Of a stretch of 64,000 nucleotides of DNA, positions 8,025-19,572 are shown one piece after another. This DNA comes from Candidatus Saccharimonadota bacterium. Its GTDB lineage: Bacteria > Patescibacteriota > Saccharimonadia > Saccharimonadales > Saccharimonadaceae. Below the pieces are notes generated by a model. It was not told where the DNA came from. It searched no databases and was given only the letters and a program-made list of their open reading frames with translations. Within the stretch, counting starts at the first letter, position 1; each line of letters opens with the position of its first letter. Position numbers and translations under genes: made by a program. The stretch is taken from NCBI GenBank assembly GCA_028288995.1, contig JAQGHF010000005.1, positions 1 to 64,000 on the forward strand. Reading direction: 5' to 3'.

Positions 8025-9551
8025 ATGAGTGAGTTATCAATCACAGAACTATCAAAAGATCTTCGAGATGCGATCGAGAACCTCGAGACAGACAAACAAC
8101 TTGATGAAGTTGGTGTCATTATTCGTATTGGTGACGGTGTCGCCTGGATCCACGGGCTTCGAAGCGCTGGCTACAGTGAAGTCTTGAACATTGAAACACC
8201 TAAAGGTATTGTTGAAGCCTTTGCTTTGAACCTTCTTGAAGATGAAATCGGTGCGGTGCTACTTGGTGATGACTCAGCTGTGAAAGCCGGACAGACCGTT
8301 CGTTTGAAGGGTACTGTCCTTGAAGTGCCAGTTGGTCCCGAGCTGCTTGGGCGTGTTGTCGACCCACTTGGTCGTGCGATCGATGGTGGTCCTGCGATTA
8401 AGGCAAAGCTTACTGGACTTGTTGAACGTGAAGCAATTGGCGTGATGGGGCGCAAGTCGGTCTTTGAACCACTTATGACTGGTATTATCTCAATCGACGC
8501 AATGTTCCCTATTGGTCGCGGTCAGCGTGAACTGATTATTGGTGATCGCCAAACCGGTAAAACAGCTATTGCGATCGACACAATGATTAACCAAGCGAAA
8601 CAAGATACTGGTGTTGTGAACGTGTACGTTGCAATTGGTCAGAAGTTTTCTAAAGTTGCTCGACTTGTTGAGCGCCTTAAGACTGAGGGTGTGATGGATC
8701 AAACGATTATCGTTGCTACCAGCCCATCTGACCCTGCATCACTTCTCTACCTCGCGCCATATGCAGCAACTGCTATGGGTGAATACTTCCGTGATAATGG
8801 TCAGCATGCATTGATGATTTACGACGACCTGACAAAGCACGCGGTTGCCTATCGTCAAATGTCACTGCTTCTTCGTCGTCCACCAGGACGTGAAGCCTAC
8901 CCGGGTGATGTCTTTTATCTTCACTCTCGCCTCCTTGAACGATCGGCGAAGCTTTCTGATGCACTTGGCGGCGGATCTCTTACTGCACTTCCAATTATCG
9001 AAACCCAGGCTGGTGACATTAGCGCCTACATTCCAACGAACGTGATCTCTATTACTGACGGTCAGATCTTCCTTGAAACCGACTTGTTCTATCAAGGTAT
9101 TCGTCCAGCGATTTCTGCTGGTTTGTCAGTGTCTCGTGTTGGTGGTGCGGCGCAAACTGCCGGTGTGAAATCTGTCAGTAGCCACTTGAAGCTTGGACTT
9201 TCACAGTTCCGTGAACTCGCCAGTTTTGCGCAGTTCGGTAGCGACCTTGATGATGCAACCAAGAAACAAATTGATCACGGTCAGCGTTTGACTGAACTGT
9301 TGAAGCAGCACCAGTATCAGCCAGCTGCTATTTGGCAGCAGGTTGCCAGCCTAACGGCTGTGAACAATGGCTACTTTGATAGCGTTGCGCCTAGCAAGAT
9401 TAAAGATGCGCAATCTGCGCTCCTTACAAAACTTTGGGCTGATCACAAAAAGGAAATGACCGAACTTGATAAGGGTGGAAAACCTGATGAGGCCGTCAAT
9501 AAGCTCATTGAAACAACTGCACGAACAGTTGCGAAAGGCTTTGCGGACTAA
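8025..9551 (+). CDS. atpA: F1 ATP synthase subunit alpha
   Basis: A 508-residue non-catalytic nucleotide-binding subunit of the F1 hexamer. The P-loop GDRQTGKT is at 173-180, the signature region [17 protein letters not shown] is at about 364-380, and the N-terminal beta barrel and C-terminal helical domain are full length. A GGAAAAAT site precedes the start. It is followed by atpG with a 2-bp gap, so the two are probably translationally coupled. Confidence 0.98.
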   Translation: MSELSITELSKDLRDAIENLETDKQLDEVGVIIRIGDGVAWIHGLRSAGYSEVLNIETPKGIVEAFALNLLEDEIGAVLLGDDSAVKAGQTVRLKGTVLEVPVGPELLGRVVDPLGRAIDGGPAIKAKLTGLVEREAIGVMGRKSVFEPLMTGIISIDAMFPIGRGQRELIIGDRQTGKTAIAIDTMINQAKQDTGVVNVYVAIGQKFSKVARLVERLKTEGVMDQTIIVATSPSDPASLLYLAPYAATAMGEYFRDNGQHALMIYDDLTKHAVAYRQMSLLLRRPPGREAYPGDVFYLHSRLLERSAKLSDALGGGSLTALPIIETQAGDISAYIPTNVISITDGQIFLETDLFYQGIRPAISAGLSVSRVGGAAQTAGVKSVSSHLKLGLSQFRELASFAQFGSDLDDATKKQIDHGQRLTELLKQHQYQPAAIWQQVASLTAVNNGYFDSVAPSKIKDAQSALLTKLWADHKKEMTELDKGGKPDEAVNKLIETTARTVAKGFAD

Positions 9552-9553
9552 CG

Positions 9554-11829
<2,276 letters not shown>

Positions 11830-11832
11830 TCG

Positions 11833-12255
11833 ATGCACTTGCAGTTGATTACATTAACTGGCGTGCGTGTCGATGAAGACATTTACGAGATAACCGCACC
11901 AACGGCTGCGGGTCCAATTAGCGTATTCCCAGGACATGAGCCACTTGTCTCGGTCGCCATTCCTGGTGCATTAGCGGTGCGCTACAAAAAAGGCGATCCC
12001 GACACTGCGTTAGAGTACTTTGCTATTAGTGGTGGCGTGATTGAAGTCAACCAGACCACTGTTCGTGTCCTTGTGGATGAAGCCGATCACGGTGACGACA
12101 TTATTGAGGCTGAATCTCAAGCTGCCTTGGAACGTGCGATGAAACTTAAAGCTGAAGCGAAAAACCAAGTTGATATTGATCACGCGAAACAGCTGATTGA
12201 TCGCCACACGGTTCGTTTGCAAGTTGCTGGGCTGCGACGACACAAGAGACTTTAA
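11833..12255 (+). CDS. atpC: F1 ATP synthase subunit epsilon
   Basis: A 140-residue subunit whose N-terminal beta sandwich (PISVFPGHEPLVSVAIPGAL) contacts the c-ring and gamma, and whose C-terminal helical hairpin can inhibit ATP hydrolysis. It begins 3 bp after the atpD stop and is the last gene of the operon. A small CAAGAG/CTCTTG hairpin follows at about 12243..12263, but it lacks a T-tract, so a clear intrinsic terminator is not seen. Confidence 0.93.
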   Translation: MHLQLITLTGVRVDEDIYEITAPTAAGPISVFPGHEPLVSVAIPGALAVRYKKGDPDTALEYFAISGGVIEVNQTTVRVLVDEADHGDDIIEAESQAALERAMKLKAEAKNQVDIDHAKQLIDRHTVRLQVAGLRRHKRL

Positions 12256-12282
12256 TACTCTTGTTCAGTATCACGGCTATGC

Positions 12283-12312
12283 TTGCCACTCCCCTATCAA
12301 TGGACGTATGCT
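12283..12312 (+). promoter_or_regulatory. Promoter of the acyltransferase gene
   Basis: TTGCCA (12283..12288), 18 nt, TATGCT (12307..12312), then 8 nt to the ATG at 12321. This gives a leaderless start in the short gap after atpC. Confidence 0.55.
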
Positions 12313-12320
12313 AGGACTAT

Positions 12321-13157
12321 ATGGAACAGAGAAAATCTTCGGAAGTAACTCCACAAAAAGATACGTACATGAACATGGTCCCCTGGGTCAACACATGGCT
12401 TGCAATGAGACACGTGATGCGCCACCAGGGTATGGAAAATATTCCTGATGGTCCTGCTATGTTTGTCGCGAACCACCTAGCGTTTGATGACTCATTAGCC
12501 ATTGCAGCTGTGTATGCAAATACTCAAAATAAACCGCTTCGACTTGGTGCAAAGGCAGAGTACTTTCAAGGGAAAGGCGTCAATAATAGAGGATTTTTTG
12601 GAAAAACAATTCAAAAGTTTGTTGTTGATACGCAGCAAATTCCGGTCTTTCGCGATAACGATCGAAAAGGTTCAGTGCAACTTGCAAAAGACATCAAGCA
12701 CCGCTTTGCAATTGGTGAATCGGTACTCCTTCATGCCGAAGGTACTCGGTCACTTGATGGTCGTTTGAATAGATTCAAATATGGCGCTGCAGCCTTTGCC
12801 ATCAAGAATAGTGTGCCACTTGTCCCCGTCAGCATTACCTATGAAGAGCAGAGATTCTCACCGCGAAGCATTGCCGAGGTAACATTTGGTAAGCCACTTA
12901 CACCAGTTGATTATGGTATGGAGTTCCAGCACTTCAGGCTGCTTCCCGACGGTCTTGTAGATGCCGTTGCGCCTCGTATGATGAATCAGACGGACCGCAT
13001 TGTTGCAGTAACTAATATTCTTGAGCGGCGCATTGCTGAGATGTCTGGTCAAAAACGTTCAGGCTACTACCTTGACCCGCACACAAAGAAATTGATTATT
13101 CCTGATAATGAGATTGTGGCTACAGAGACGCCAGAGATTCAACCGGATTCTGAGTAA
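12321..13157 (+). CDS. plsC: PlsC-like 1-acyl-glycerol-phosphate acyltransferase
   Basis: A 278-residue acyltransferase of the PlsC family, which adds the second acyl chain to make phosphatidic acid at the inner membrane face. The catalytic HX4D motif is NHLAFDDS (His52, Asp57), [12 protein letters not shown] and [12 protein letters not shown] are the substrate-binding blocks, and VPLVPVSI follows. No long hydrophobic anchor is obvious, so it may be peripheral. The last 38 bp overlap the convergent dus gene. It is one of few lipid-synthesis genes here, in line with a lineage that remodels scavenged lipids (inference). Confidence 0.88.
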   Translation: MEQRKSSEVTPQKDTYMNMVPWVNTWLAMRHVMRHQGMENIPDGPAMFVANHLAFDDSLAIAAVYANTQNKPLRLGAKAEYFQGKGVNNRGFFGKTIQKFVVDTQQIPVFRDNDRKGSVQLAKDIKHRFAIGESVLLHAEGTRSLDGRLNRFKYGAAAFAIKNSVPLVPVSITYEEQRFSPRSIAEVTFGKPLTPVDYGMEFQHFRLLPDGLVDAVAPRMMNQTDRIVAVTNILERRIAEMSGQKRSGYYLDPHTKKLIIPDNEIVATETPEIQPDSE

Positions 13158-14106
13158 TAACTTGAGCGATAAGCTCGCGAACTTCGTTAGTTGTCTTGGC
13201 ATGCATCATTTTCTCACGAAGTTCAGCTGCCCCCTCAAAGTTGCGGACGTAAATCTTAAAGAATCGTTTTAACGGATCGAACTTTCGTGGTTCGAGTTCT
13301 TTGCTATATGTATCGAATAAATCGAGTTGCATATTAAGCAGTCCAAGTAACTCTTCCCTACTGTGTTCGCGTATTTCTTTTGCGAATGCATAAGGATCTG
13401 CGAATACCCCACGACCGATCATGACGCCATCGACGCCGTACTCTTTTACTAATTCAAGACCATGTTCACGGTCGCGGATATCACCGTTAATAGTAAGGAG
13501 CGTTTGCGGCGAAATTTTATCACGGAGTTTTTTAATTTCATGAATAAGTTCAAAGTGCGCAGGGACTTTGCTCATTTCTTTTCGAGTACGAAGATGAATC
13601 GTCAGATTAACGATGTCTTGCTTCAAAATATGAGTGAGCCAGTCCTTCCACTCATCCGGCTTTAGATCACCAAGGCGAGTTTTGACGCTAATAGGGAGCC
13701 CAGACTTCTTGGCAGCAGCAATTAGTTCAGCAGCGCGTTCAGGATCACGAATCAGTCCACTACCTGCACCGGTCTTGACGACATCTTTTGCGGGACAGCC
13801 CATGTTGATATCGATACCAGCGAAGCCTTGCTCTGCAAGACCTTTTGCCATAAACTCAAAATACTCAGGATTATTTCCCCAAATTTGTGCAACCATTGGC
13901 TGTTCGTCTTCGGTAAAAGCCAAGCGTCCGCGAGTGCTGGCGCGACCTTTCTCGTTGAAGTAACTAGCGGCATTGGTAAACTCTGTGAAGTACACATCGG
14001 GACCCCCGGCTGCTTCAACGACATGACGGAATACAACGTCGGTCACTGCCTCCATAGGCGCCAAGACGAAGAAAGGTTTTGGAAGTTCTTGCCAGAAATT
14101 TTTCAT
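13120..14106 (-). CDS. dus: tRNA-dihydrouridine synthase
   Basis: A 328-residue FMN-dependent TIM-barrel enzyme that reduces uridine to dihydrouridine in tRNA D-loops. APMEAVTD (16-23) is the FMN-binding opening, Cys104 in NMGCPAKD is the catalytic acid, and GDIRDREHG and [13 protein letters not shown] are conserved phosphate-binding segments. I start it at 14106 (MKNFWQEL) because the longer reading to 14244 adds an unconserved tail that crosses the terminator-like hairpin at 14143..14193. It overlaps plsC tail to tail. Confidence 0.93.
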   Translation of the reverse strand: MKNFWQELPKPFFVLAPMEAVTDVVFRHVVEAAGGPDVYFTEFTNAASYFNEKGRASTRGRLAFTEDEQPMVAQIWGNNPEYFEFMAKGLAEQGFAGIDINMGCPAKDVVKTGAGSGLIRDPERAAELIAAAKKSGLPISVKTRLGDLKPDEWKDWLTHILKQDIVNLTIHLRTRKEMSKVPAHFELIHEIKKLRDKISPQTLLTINGDIRDREHGLELVKEYGVDGVMIGRGVFADPYAFAKEIREHSREELLGLLNMQLDLFDTYSKELEPRKFDPLKRFFKIYVRNFEGAAELREKMMHAKTTNEVRELIAQVITQNPVESLASL

Positions 14107-14142
14107 TGCGTAATCTATTGTCTCACGAATTAGTTTGAAACT

Positions 14143-14193
14143 AAAAACGTCTCTTATCGACCACAAATAGTATTTATGATGAATAAGAGACGC
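14143..14193 (-). terminator. Terminator-like hairpin upstream of dus
   Basis: CGTCTCTTAT (14148..14157) pairs perfectly with ATAAGAGACG (14183..14192). On the minus strand the stem runs straight into TTTTT. It would end the transcript that begins near 14710. The 25-nt loop is long for a terminator. Confidence 0.6.
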
Positions 14194-14278
14194 AGAGATA
14201 GTGAAATCCTCAGTTTTTGCGAACGGATGAATCCCCGCCCCCACGTCTCGTACAGGGTTTCCCTTGTATGCCTACGGT

Positions 14279-14464
14279 CTAGTACAGGTGGGTGTCGAGG
14301 TCGACGGACTTGTTGAAAGCCTGGATCGACTTGACGCCTTGCTCTGCAGCTCGCTGGAGTGTGTGAACGTGCGGGTTCGATCTAGCGATTTTTACGCCGC
14401 GATCGATCTTATCCTTCACGTAGGCACGCTCTTTAGAGTAGGGTACTTCTCCGATTGTACTCAC
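14279..14464 (-). CDS. Unknown 61-residue protein behind a structured leader
   Basis: I do not recognise this product. It reads from GTG (14464) as a charged, helical-looking protein with SKERAYVKDKIDRGVKIARS near the start and HTLQRAAEQGVKSIQAFNKS near the end; there are no cysteines and no membrane segment. Codon third positions are about two-thirds G/C, consistent with real coding. TTAGGAGGTGA, a nine-base match to the 16S 3' end complement, overlaps the GTG. That is too close for ordinary use, so an in-frame ATC eight nt downstream of AGGAGG is an alternative start. A promoter at 14717..14746 and a terminator at 14143..14193 bracket it. It could also be part of a non-coding RNA. Confidence 0.45.
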   Translation of the reverse strand: MSTIGEVPYSKERAYVKDKIDRGVKIARSNPHVHTLQRAAEQGVKSIQAFNKSVDLDTHLY

Positions 14465-14710
14465 CTCCTAAGGGTGATCGAGTTGGATATGGGTTACGTA
14501 CGTAAGTCCAAACTCCACCACACCGTATAGGCTGGGACCCAATCAGGCTGGGCGCCTGACGGGCAAATATGGTGTGGTGGAGCCGGTTTGTTCTACGCAA
14601 CTGGCCGGAAGCGCGGAACATTTATTCACTATCTCTGTTAAGGTGCAGAGACGGTGTAGGATACGGATATCATTTGTCTGCTATCAGTGTCCTACACCAT
14701 CGATCATGCA
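14465..14710 (-). ncRNA. Highly structured leader or stable RNA, unknown family
   Basis: On the minus strand, four successive hairpins follow the predicted start near 14710: GGTGTAGGACAC with GTATCCTACACC, TCTCTG with CAGAGA, GTTCCGCG with a partly complementary GCG.GAAC arm, and a long rod. In the rod, CTCCACCACACC (one side near 14583..14572) pairs perfectly with GGTGTGGTGGAG (14525..14514). Its inside has CCC/GGG and TCAGGC/GCCTGA stems closing a five-base loop. I could not match it to tmRNA, RNase P RNA, SRP RNA, 6S RNA or a known riboswitch. It leads into a strong Shine-Dalgarno sequence at about 14462..14472. Confidence 0.5.
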
Positions 14711-14716
14711 GGAGCT

Positions 14717-14746
14717 ATTATAGCACTTTTTACCCGATCTGGTCAA
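14717..14746 (-). promoter_or_regulatory. Strong sigma-70 promoter of the structured RNA
   Basis: TTGACC (14746..14741), 18 nt, TATAAT (14722..14717), read leftwards. It sits just downstream of the UvrD stop codon and starts a transcript of about 570 nt ending at 14143. Confidence 0.75.
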
Positions 14747-14762
14747 TGCCTCCCACGGGCAA

Positions 14763-17700
14763 CTAGATAGCGTCGTCAAGCAAATCTTGCTCGAATGCGA
14801 GTAAGCCTTTATAGGTAGGCTCGTAGGTTGAGGTATCGGGAAGATCAAGCAGTGTAATGTGCTTCCAGACTTTTCCGATGAGTAGTGAAAAACGTTTTAA
14901 TTCTTCACTATCAAAACTGAGGCTCAGCGTTGCAATATCGTTGGAACGATTTGGCTCTACGAACTCGAGATAACCCTCAGTCACGGTATACTTGCTGTAA
15001 TCACGCGAATGTTCAACAAGAAGTTTGTAGAAGAGTAACTGTTGGCGATACTTATGCAGTTTGATCTTGTCGTATTCGGCAGCTGCGTTCCAGCTACTGA
15101 CTGCTTTACCTGTCTTGTAGTCGGTCACCACCATCGTTTTAGCTTCTTTGTTGATATCGGCGATGTCTATCATACCCGTCAGGTGTGCGTCGTCCAAGAA
15201 TACTTCTTGACCAGTAAAGTTAAGCTCTGACTTTTGTGATGCAGTGAATGTATCGTATTTTTCACCTAAGAATATCTGTAACTGCTCACTCCCCTTTTGT
15301 AAGTAGGTTGTGTAATCGAGTGGGTTTAAACGCTCTTTAATGAGATTCGTTTCAAAGTCATGGAGGACATCTTCGATTGGTTTTTGTCCACCAGTCGCGA
15401 CAACGTGAATATGTGCCTGTTGCAGCGTTGCATGAATTGCCGTTCCATATGAAGCTGCAGGTGATTTTGTCGCGGGGAAATGAAGTAAGTTACCTAGTAG
15501 GAACATTTGGGGACCGCCATGGGTCACGTCCAGGAAGTTGTTTAAGTGTGTGGCGCTTAACTTGTAATGTTCGAGTGATGGTTTTAGCAATGTCATCAAA
15601 TCGGTATTTGGCGTCGTCAGCGGCTCGTACCATGAGAGTTCTGCTGAAACGAGGTGCTCTTCCCTATCTGCAGGTGCAATGGCGAGTGGCTCGAAAGCAA
15701 CATCGGTAAGGAAACTGGCAATGAGCGTTTGCTTATCTTTATCGTCAGAATGACTAAAACTAATACGAAGCTTTGTTTTTGCACGCGTCATGGCAACGTA
15801 GAATAGACGCAAACGTTCGTCAGCAGAATCACCGGCTGATGCGAGTGGCAAATTTTCGGGATAGTTGATATTGCGACTCATGCCACGGGCTTTTTCACCC
15901 CAGACATTGTCGACGCTATTAAAGATATAGACAGTCTCAAACTCAAGACCTTTTGATTTGTGGACGGTCATAAGGTTAACGCTATTCGATTCAGTTTCAG
16001 TAACGTGTGAGACAGATAACATTGTGCCGATACGACGGTGGAGTGTCACAAAATTAAGATACGATTCAAGTGTGAGTGTATCATTACTATGGTATTCGCG
16101 AAGCTTTGATCGAATTGTTCGGAGTGCTCCTAAGAAATCCAGGTATTCTGATGGATTCTCTGCGAGTTTATCTTGTCCAAAAAAATATTCAAAGAACGGA
16201 CTATTTTTTGCAGCCACAGTTGTGTCTTCGACGCGACCAATCATACGATCGATCATTGGTTCGAGTGGTGTAAACTGTGCTAATGCTGCCAGTTCGATGA
16301 GCCAGCTGTGTATATCAAGAAAACGCGGCGTCGTCGCCATGATCTCGAGCCACTGTTGCCTCGATGAATAGGCGTCGGTGCTCAGTTGCCAAAGTTCCAG
16401 CGGTGTAATACCCCAAGCTGGGTGTGCCAGCAGTTCAGGTAGTAGCGCATTTGCTTCGGCATGATGGCCTTGTCCGATGGCAACAATGACGTGAGCGAGT
16501 TGCTCAAGGATAATGATAGGCGCTTGGTCTAGTACGTTTTCCTGGCGCTCGTAATTAACTGCGATACCTGCGCGGTGAAAATACGGTAAGAGACTTTGAA
16601 TCTCTTTATGCTGCCTTGTGAGGACGGCAATAGCTTGCGGCGCTGTACCATTTTTAATTTCCTTCGCAATACTATCAACGATCCAGTGTCGTTCATGATC
16701 AACTGATTCTGCTTCGTATAATTCAACGACACCGGGGATGCCCTTGTTACCAGTAAGTTGCTTATCAATATCTTCATATATGTTTTCGAGGCGATCACTA
16801 CCCTGCACAATGACAGAACGTGCCTGAGAAATAACTAAATCCCCCGACCTATAATTATCGGTCAAGACAACCCGCTGCACGGTTGGGTACGATTCTTGAA
16901 ATTCAAGAATATTACTAATCTCTGCACCCTGGAAACTATAAATTGCTTGATCATCATCCCCAACGATCATGAGGTTTGGACGACCTTCGTTAACGGGGTT
17001 TGAAGTGAGGTTTCGCAGAATACGTGTCTGCGCAAGGTTGGTGTCTTGGAACTCGTCGACCATGATATAGAGGTACTTTTCTTGAAGATTGAACCGCAGA
17101 TCATCATGTACTTCCATCGCATGAACAACTTGTAGGATCATATCATCGTAATCATATAGTCCTTCTTCTTCCATTTTCTTCAGGTATTCATAGTACACGA
17201 ATGCCAGCGCGCGCAATTTAACGATATGCGCTCGAGACTTAAAGACAAATTCGCCCTTTTCGTTCTTTACGAACCATTTTTTCTTCCAGGCCGTGATTGG
17301 CTTTGTTGGGTGCTCAGTCTCAGCTTGTTCGAGTGTAAAGACAAGACCATCCACGATTGCTCGAATCAGCGGAATTACTTCAAATAAGGGTGCTGCTGCG
17401 TCTGAGCGGGTACGAAGTTCAGGGATCACCGTCAGAAGTTTGTCTTTGGTTGTTTTACTTACCGTACCAGTGATATGAGGAACGATGAGGCGTTCGGCGA
17501 AGTCAATTGCTGCTTCACTTTCTTCGAGTACAGCCAGTAGTTCATCACTCGTTAAGCCACTTCGTTTTAACTCGGATATAACCTTGGCGGCATCTGGTTG
17601 GTGAGTATATTCGCTGTTCATCGTACTTGCGAGCGGGTTCTTGTAATCAAGTTCGTCAAAGATAGAACGAAGGATTTCGTAGCGATTTAAGTCATCGGCT

Positions 17701-18038
17701 GGTTCGAACAACGCGCCGCGGTAAAAGAACTCACGGTTTTGGTTAATGACTTCTGTGCCAAATCCGTGGAACGTATGAATTGCAACTTTATACGCATCTT
17801 TTCCAATGATTCCAATCAAACGTTCGCGCATTGCCGTTGCGCCACTTTCGGTAAATGTGAGACACAGAATATTTTCGGGTAGTGTATCAGTTTTTTTGAG
17901 AATATTTGCCGTTCGCACACTTAAAAGCTCTGTCTTACCCGTTCCTGGTCCGGCGATGACCATGACAGGTCCCTCAATAAGATCTACCGCTTTCTTTTGC
18001 GCAGCGTTGAGCTGCTTGTATCGCTTCTCGAAGTCCAT
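14763..18038 (-). CDS. UvrD-family helicase fused to a RecB-like nuclease
   Basis: A 1091-residue superfamily 1A DNA helicase. Walker A AGPGTGKT is at 29-36, the GDDDQAIYSFQGA and TVHKSKGLEFETVYI motifs follow, and a C-terminal PD-(D/E)XK nuclease has IDIAD (about 956), TDYKTGK (about 973) and the QLLFYK block (about 997). This AddA/AdnB-like architecture processes DNA ends for recombination or degradation. The nuclease domain has no cysteines, so the Fe-S cluster of AddB/AdnA-type nucleases is absent. I start at 18038, because TATAAT lies 7 nt upstream. No separate partner subunit is seen in the window. Confidence 0.92.
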   Translation of the reverse strand: MDFEKRYKQLNAAQKKAVDLIEGPVMVIAGPGTGKTELLSVRTANILKKTDTLPENILCLTFTESGATAMRERLIGIIGKDAYKVAIHTFHGFGTEVINQNREFFYRGALFEPADDLNRYEILRSIFDELDYKNPLASTMNSEYTHQPDAAKVISELKRSGLTSDELLAVLEESEAAIDFAERLIVPHITGTVSKTTKDKLLTVIPELRTRSDAAAPLFEVIPLIRAIVDGLVFTLEQAETEHPTKPITAWKKKWFVKNEKGEFVFKSRAHIVKLRALAFVYYEYLKKMEEEGLYDYDDMILQVVHAMEVHDDLRFNLQEKYLYIMVDEFQDTNLAQTRILRNLTSNPVNEGRPNLMIVGDDDQAIYSFQGAEISNILEFQESYPTVQRVVLTDNYRSGDLVISQARSVIVQGSDRLENIYEDIDKQLTGNKGIPGVVELYEAESVDHERHWIVDSIAKEIKNGTAPQAIAVLTRQHKEIQSLLPYFHRAGIAVNYERQENVLDQAPIIILEQLAHVIVAIGQGHHAEANALLPELLAHPAWGITPLELWQLSTDAYSSRQQWLEIMATTPRFLDIHSWLIELAALAQFTPLEPMIDRMIGRVEDTTVAAKNSPFFEYFFGQDKLAENPSEYLDFLGALRTIRSKLREYHSNDTLTLESYLNFVTLHRRIGTMLSVSHVTETESNSVNLMTVHKSKGLEFETVYIFNSVDNVWGEKARGMSRNINYPENLPLASAGDSADERLRLFYVAMTRAKTKLRISFSHSDDKDKQTLIASFLTDVAFEPLAIAPADREEHLVSAELSWYEPLTTPNTDLMTLLKPSLEHYKLSATHLNNFLDVTHGGPQMFLLGNLLHFPATKSPAASYGTAIHATLQQAHIHVVATGGQKPIEDVLHDFETNLIKERLNPLDYTTYLQKGSEQLQIFLGEKYDTFTASQKSELNFTGQEVFLDDAHLTGMIDIADINKEAKTMVVTDYKTGKAVSSWNAAAEYDKIKLHKYRQQLLFYKLLVEHSRDYSKYTVTEGYLEFVEPNRSNDIATLSLSFDSEELKRFSLLIGKVWKHITLLDLPDTSTYEPTYKGLLAFEQDLLDDAI

Positions 18039-18045
18039 TACGGCT

Positions 18046-18051
18046 ATTATA
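18046..18051 (-). promoter_or_regulatory. -10 box of the UvrD-like gene
   Basis: TATAAT on the minus strand ends 7 nt before the ATG at 18038. The mRNA should be leaderless. The -35 is not clear. Confidence 0.55.
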
Positions 18052-18098
18052 CCACCCTGTCGGAGCAATAAATTTTAAGTTATACCCTATCGTTTGAT

Positions 18099-18128
18099 TT
18101 GTGCAAGCGCCCCCAGAGGTGGTACAAT
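18099..18128 (+). promoter_or_regulatory. Promoter of the gene at 18136
   Basis: TTGTGC (18099..18104), 18 nt, TACAAT (18123..18128), then 7 nt to ATG 18136. The upstream ATG at 18127 overlaps the -10 box and so cannot be the start of this transcript. Confidence 0.6.
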
Positions 18129-18135
18129 GACACCC

Positions 18136-18624
18136 ATGAATGACCAGGTCTACCACGACTTCGAGCTGGAGAAGAACATCAAAGCAAAGTTCGGCGTTAT
18201 TGCCGAAATTGATAATGTAATTGCTCGAAATTTCCCGGTGAGTCGAACAGCAGAAGCGACACTTTTCCTGACAAAAAAGAAGCAGTTATTTCTGTATATT
18301 GATAGTCAGTCAAAACTTCTTTTATCTGATGTGCAGAAAATTGTTTCTCGTGTCGGGTTAAAGGCTGAGCTATATCTTCCACCGAAAAATCGCCCCCACT
18401 ACTTTGACGAAATTGGAACGCAAAAATTTCGTGAGATCTTCCCTGGGCGTGACCATATTAATCAAGGGGATATTGCCTTTTATCGAACACTGACACCATA
18501 TAGTCCAGCACTCGTGCTGATTAGTGAAGTTAAGAGCGGCACGATTCACCAATTCGATAGTGATAGTTCAGGTCAGTGGCGCTTAAACGCTAAGTTTACG
18601 TACCGACGCATAAAAACCAGTTAA
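18136..18624 (+). CDS. Conserved-looking protein of unknown function
   Basis: A 162-residue soluble protein that I do not recognise. It has an N-terminal charged helix, an alternating strand/helix pattern (ATLFLTKKKQLFLYID, LLLSDVQKIVSRVG) and a PPKNRPHYFDEIGTQKFREI segment, then a strand-rich C-terminus (YSPALVLISEVKSGTIHQF). The pattern suggests an alpha/beta fold without obvious catalytic residues. It is divergent from the UvrD-like gene, sharing about 100 bp of intergenic space, and convergent with the membrane protein at 18629 with a 4-bp gap. Confidence 0.75.
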   Translation: MNDQVYHDFELEKNIKAKFGVIAEIDNVIARNFPVSRTAEATLFLTKKKQLFLYIDSQSKLLLSDVQKIVSRVGLKAELYLPPKNRPHYFDEIGTQKFREIFPGRDHINQGDIAFYRTLTPYSPALVLISEVKSGTIHQFDSDSSGQWRLNAKFTYRRIKTS

Positions 18625-18628
18625 ACCA

Positions 18629-19555
18629 CTACTTAATATTGTCTGTGAGGAATGTTCCCCACTTTGGATCCGCAATATTTTTCTTTAATTGATCTGAAAG
18701 CGTGTAACTTGATTCGTTATCGACTGATGGCGTTGGACGACTGCCGATGTACTCGTAATCTTTGTTGAGTGTCGCGAAGTAGTACCTCGTTGTACTCGTT
18801 GCATTCTTAGGTTGCACAGTTAATGTGAGAAGTGTTTTTGTCCCATCTGTAACCATAGTTTGCTGGACGGTCTTAGTATTGGCGATAATCGCAGGATCGG
18901 CTTTCGTGAGAAGTGTCTGGACATTCTTATACGCAGCTTCAAGACCGGTATGGCTTATACAAAGAACGCCTTGTTCAAGAATGCTCTGCTTCGCACTGGT
19001 ATAATCAATTATTTGACAGACAGTGCCACCGTTTGTATAGGAAACAGTTGGGTAGGCACTCAGAGAACTTGTATCTTGCGACGCTTCCGTAAAACCGGCG
19101 CCTTTTAATACACTCCCTATAGCTGCCGTGATTGCTGTCTTATTTGAAGCGCCTTTTGCATCAACGAGTGTAAAGCGAAGCCCGTCTTCAGCAGTCACAT
19201 TTGTGAGGAAGTCATAACCACTTTCTTTATACACGATGGTTGCTGTGTCTGAATTCGGGTTTGTTTGTGCTGTGCTTGCACGGGAAAGGAAATAGTTCTT
19301 CGAACCACTTATTGTTGTATCTGCGGCAATCTTGTTTACGACCACATTTGGAGCGGGACCATTCGTGGTTTGTGCAACGGGTGTTGCGGGGGCAGTCGCC
19401 TGGTTGCTCTTAATAAATAGTGCGAGCGCACCAACAGTTATACCTGCAATGACAAGGAGGACAATGACGCTCAAAATAATGGCGCGACCCTTGCGTGGTT
19501 TTTTCGGAACGCGTTGTCCGTACTTTGCGATAATAGTATCTATATTTTCTTCCAT
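18629..19555 (-). CDS. Membrane-anchored protein, partner of the pilin-like gene
   Basis: A 308-residue protein of unknown function with a short basic cytoplasmic tail (PKKPRKGR), one membrane helix (about 25-48) and a Thr/Ala-rich linker before a roughly 230-residue outer domain. The outer domain has two cysteines (in TVCQII and GVLCIS) that could form a disulfide. It starts 18 bp after the stop of the type IV pilin-like gene and has an AGGA site, so the two are almost certainly cotranscribed. The context suggests a surface or pilus-related role, which is inference only. Confidence 0.75.
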   Translation of the reverse strand: MEENIDTIIAKYGQRVPKKPRKGRAIILSVIVLLVIAGITVGALALFIKSNQATAPATPVAQTTNGPAPNVVVNKIAADTTISGSKNYFLSRASTAQTNPNSDTATIVYKESGYDFLTNVTAEDGLRFTLVDAKGASNKTAITAAIGSVLKGAGFTEASQDTSSLSAYPTVSYTNGGTVCQIIDYTSAKQSILEQGVLCISHTGLEAAYKNVQTLLTKADPAIIANTKTVQQTMVTDGTKTLLTLTVQPKNATSTTRYYFATLNKDYEYIGSRPTPSVDNESSYTLSDQLKKNIADPKWGTFLTDNIK

Positions 19556-19572
19556 GATAATTCCTATCTACC

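Noticed and set aside
13120..14244. Longer N-terminus for the Dus gene
   Set aside because: The added 46 residues are unconserved and cross a terminator-like hairpin; the Dus signature begins right after the ATG at 14106.
14143..14746. Possible tmRNA or RNase P RNA
   Set aside because: No tRNA-like acceptor end, no tag ORF ending in small hydrophobic residues, and no RNase P GAGGAAAGTCC-type core on either strand.
18094..18135. Upstream start for the unknown protein at 18136
   Set aside because: The region contains its own -35/-10 promoter, so codons before 18136 would not be in the mRNA.
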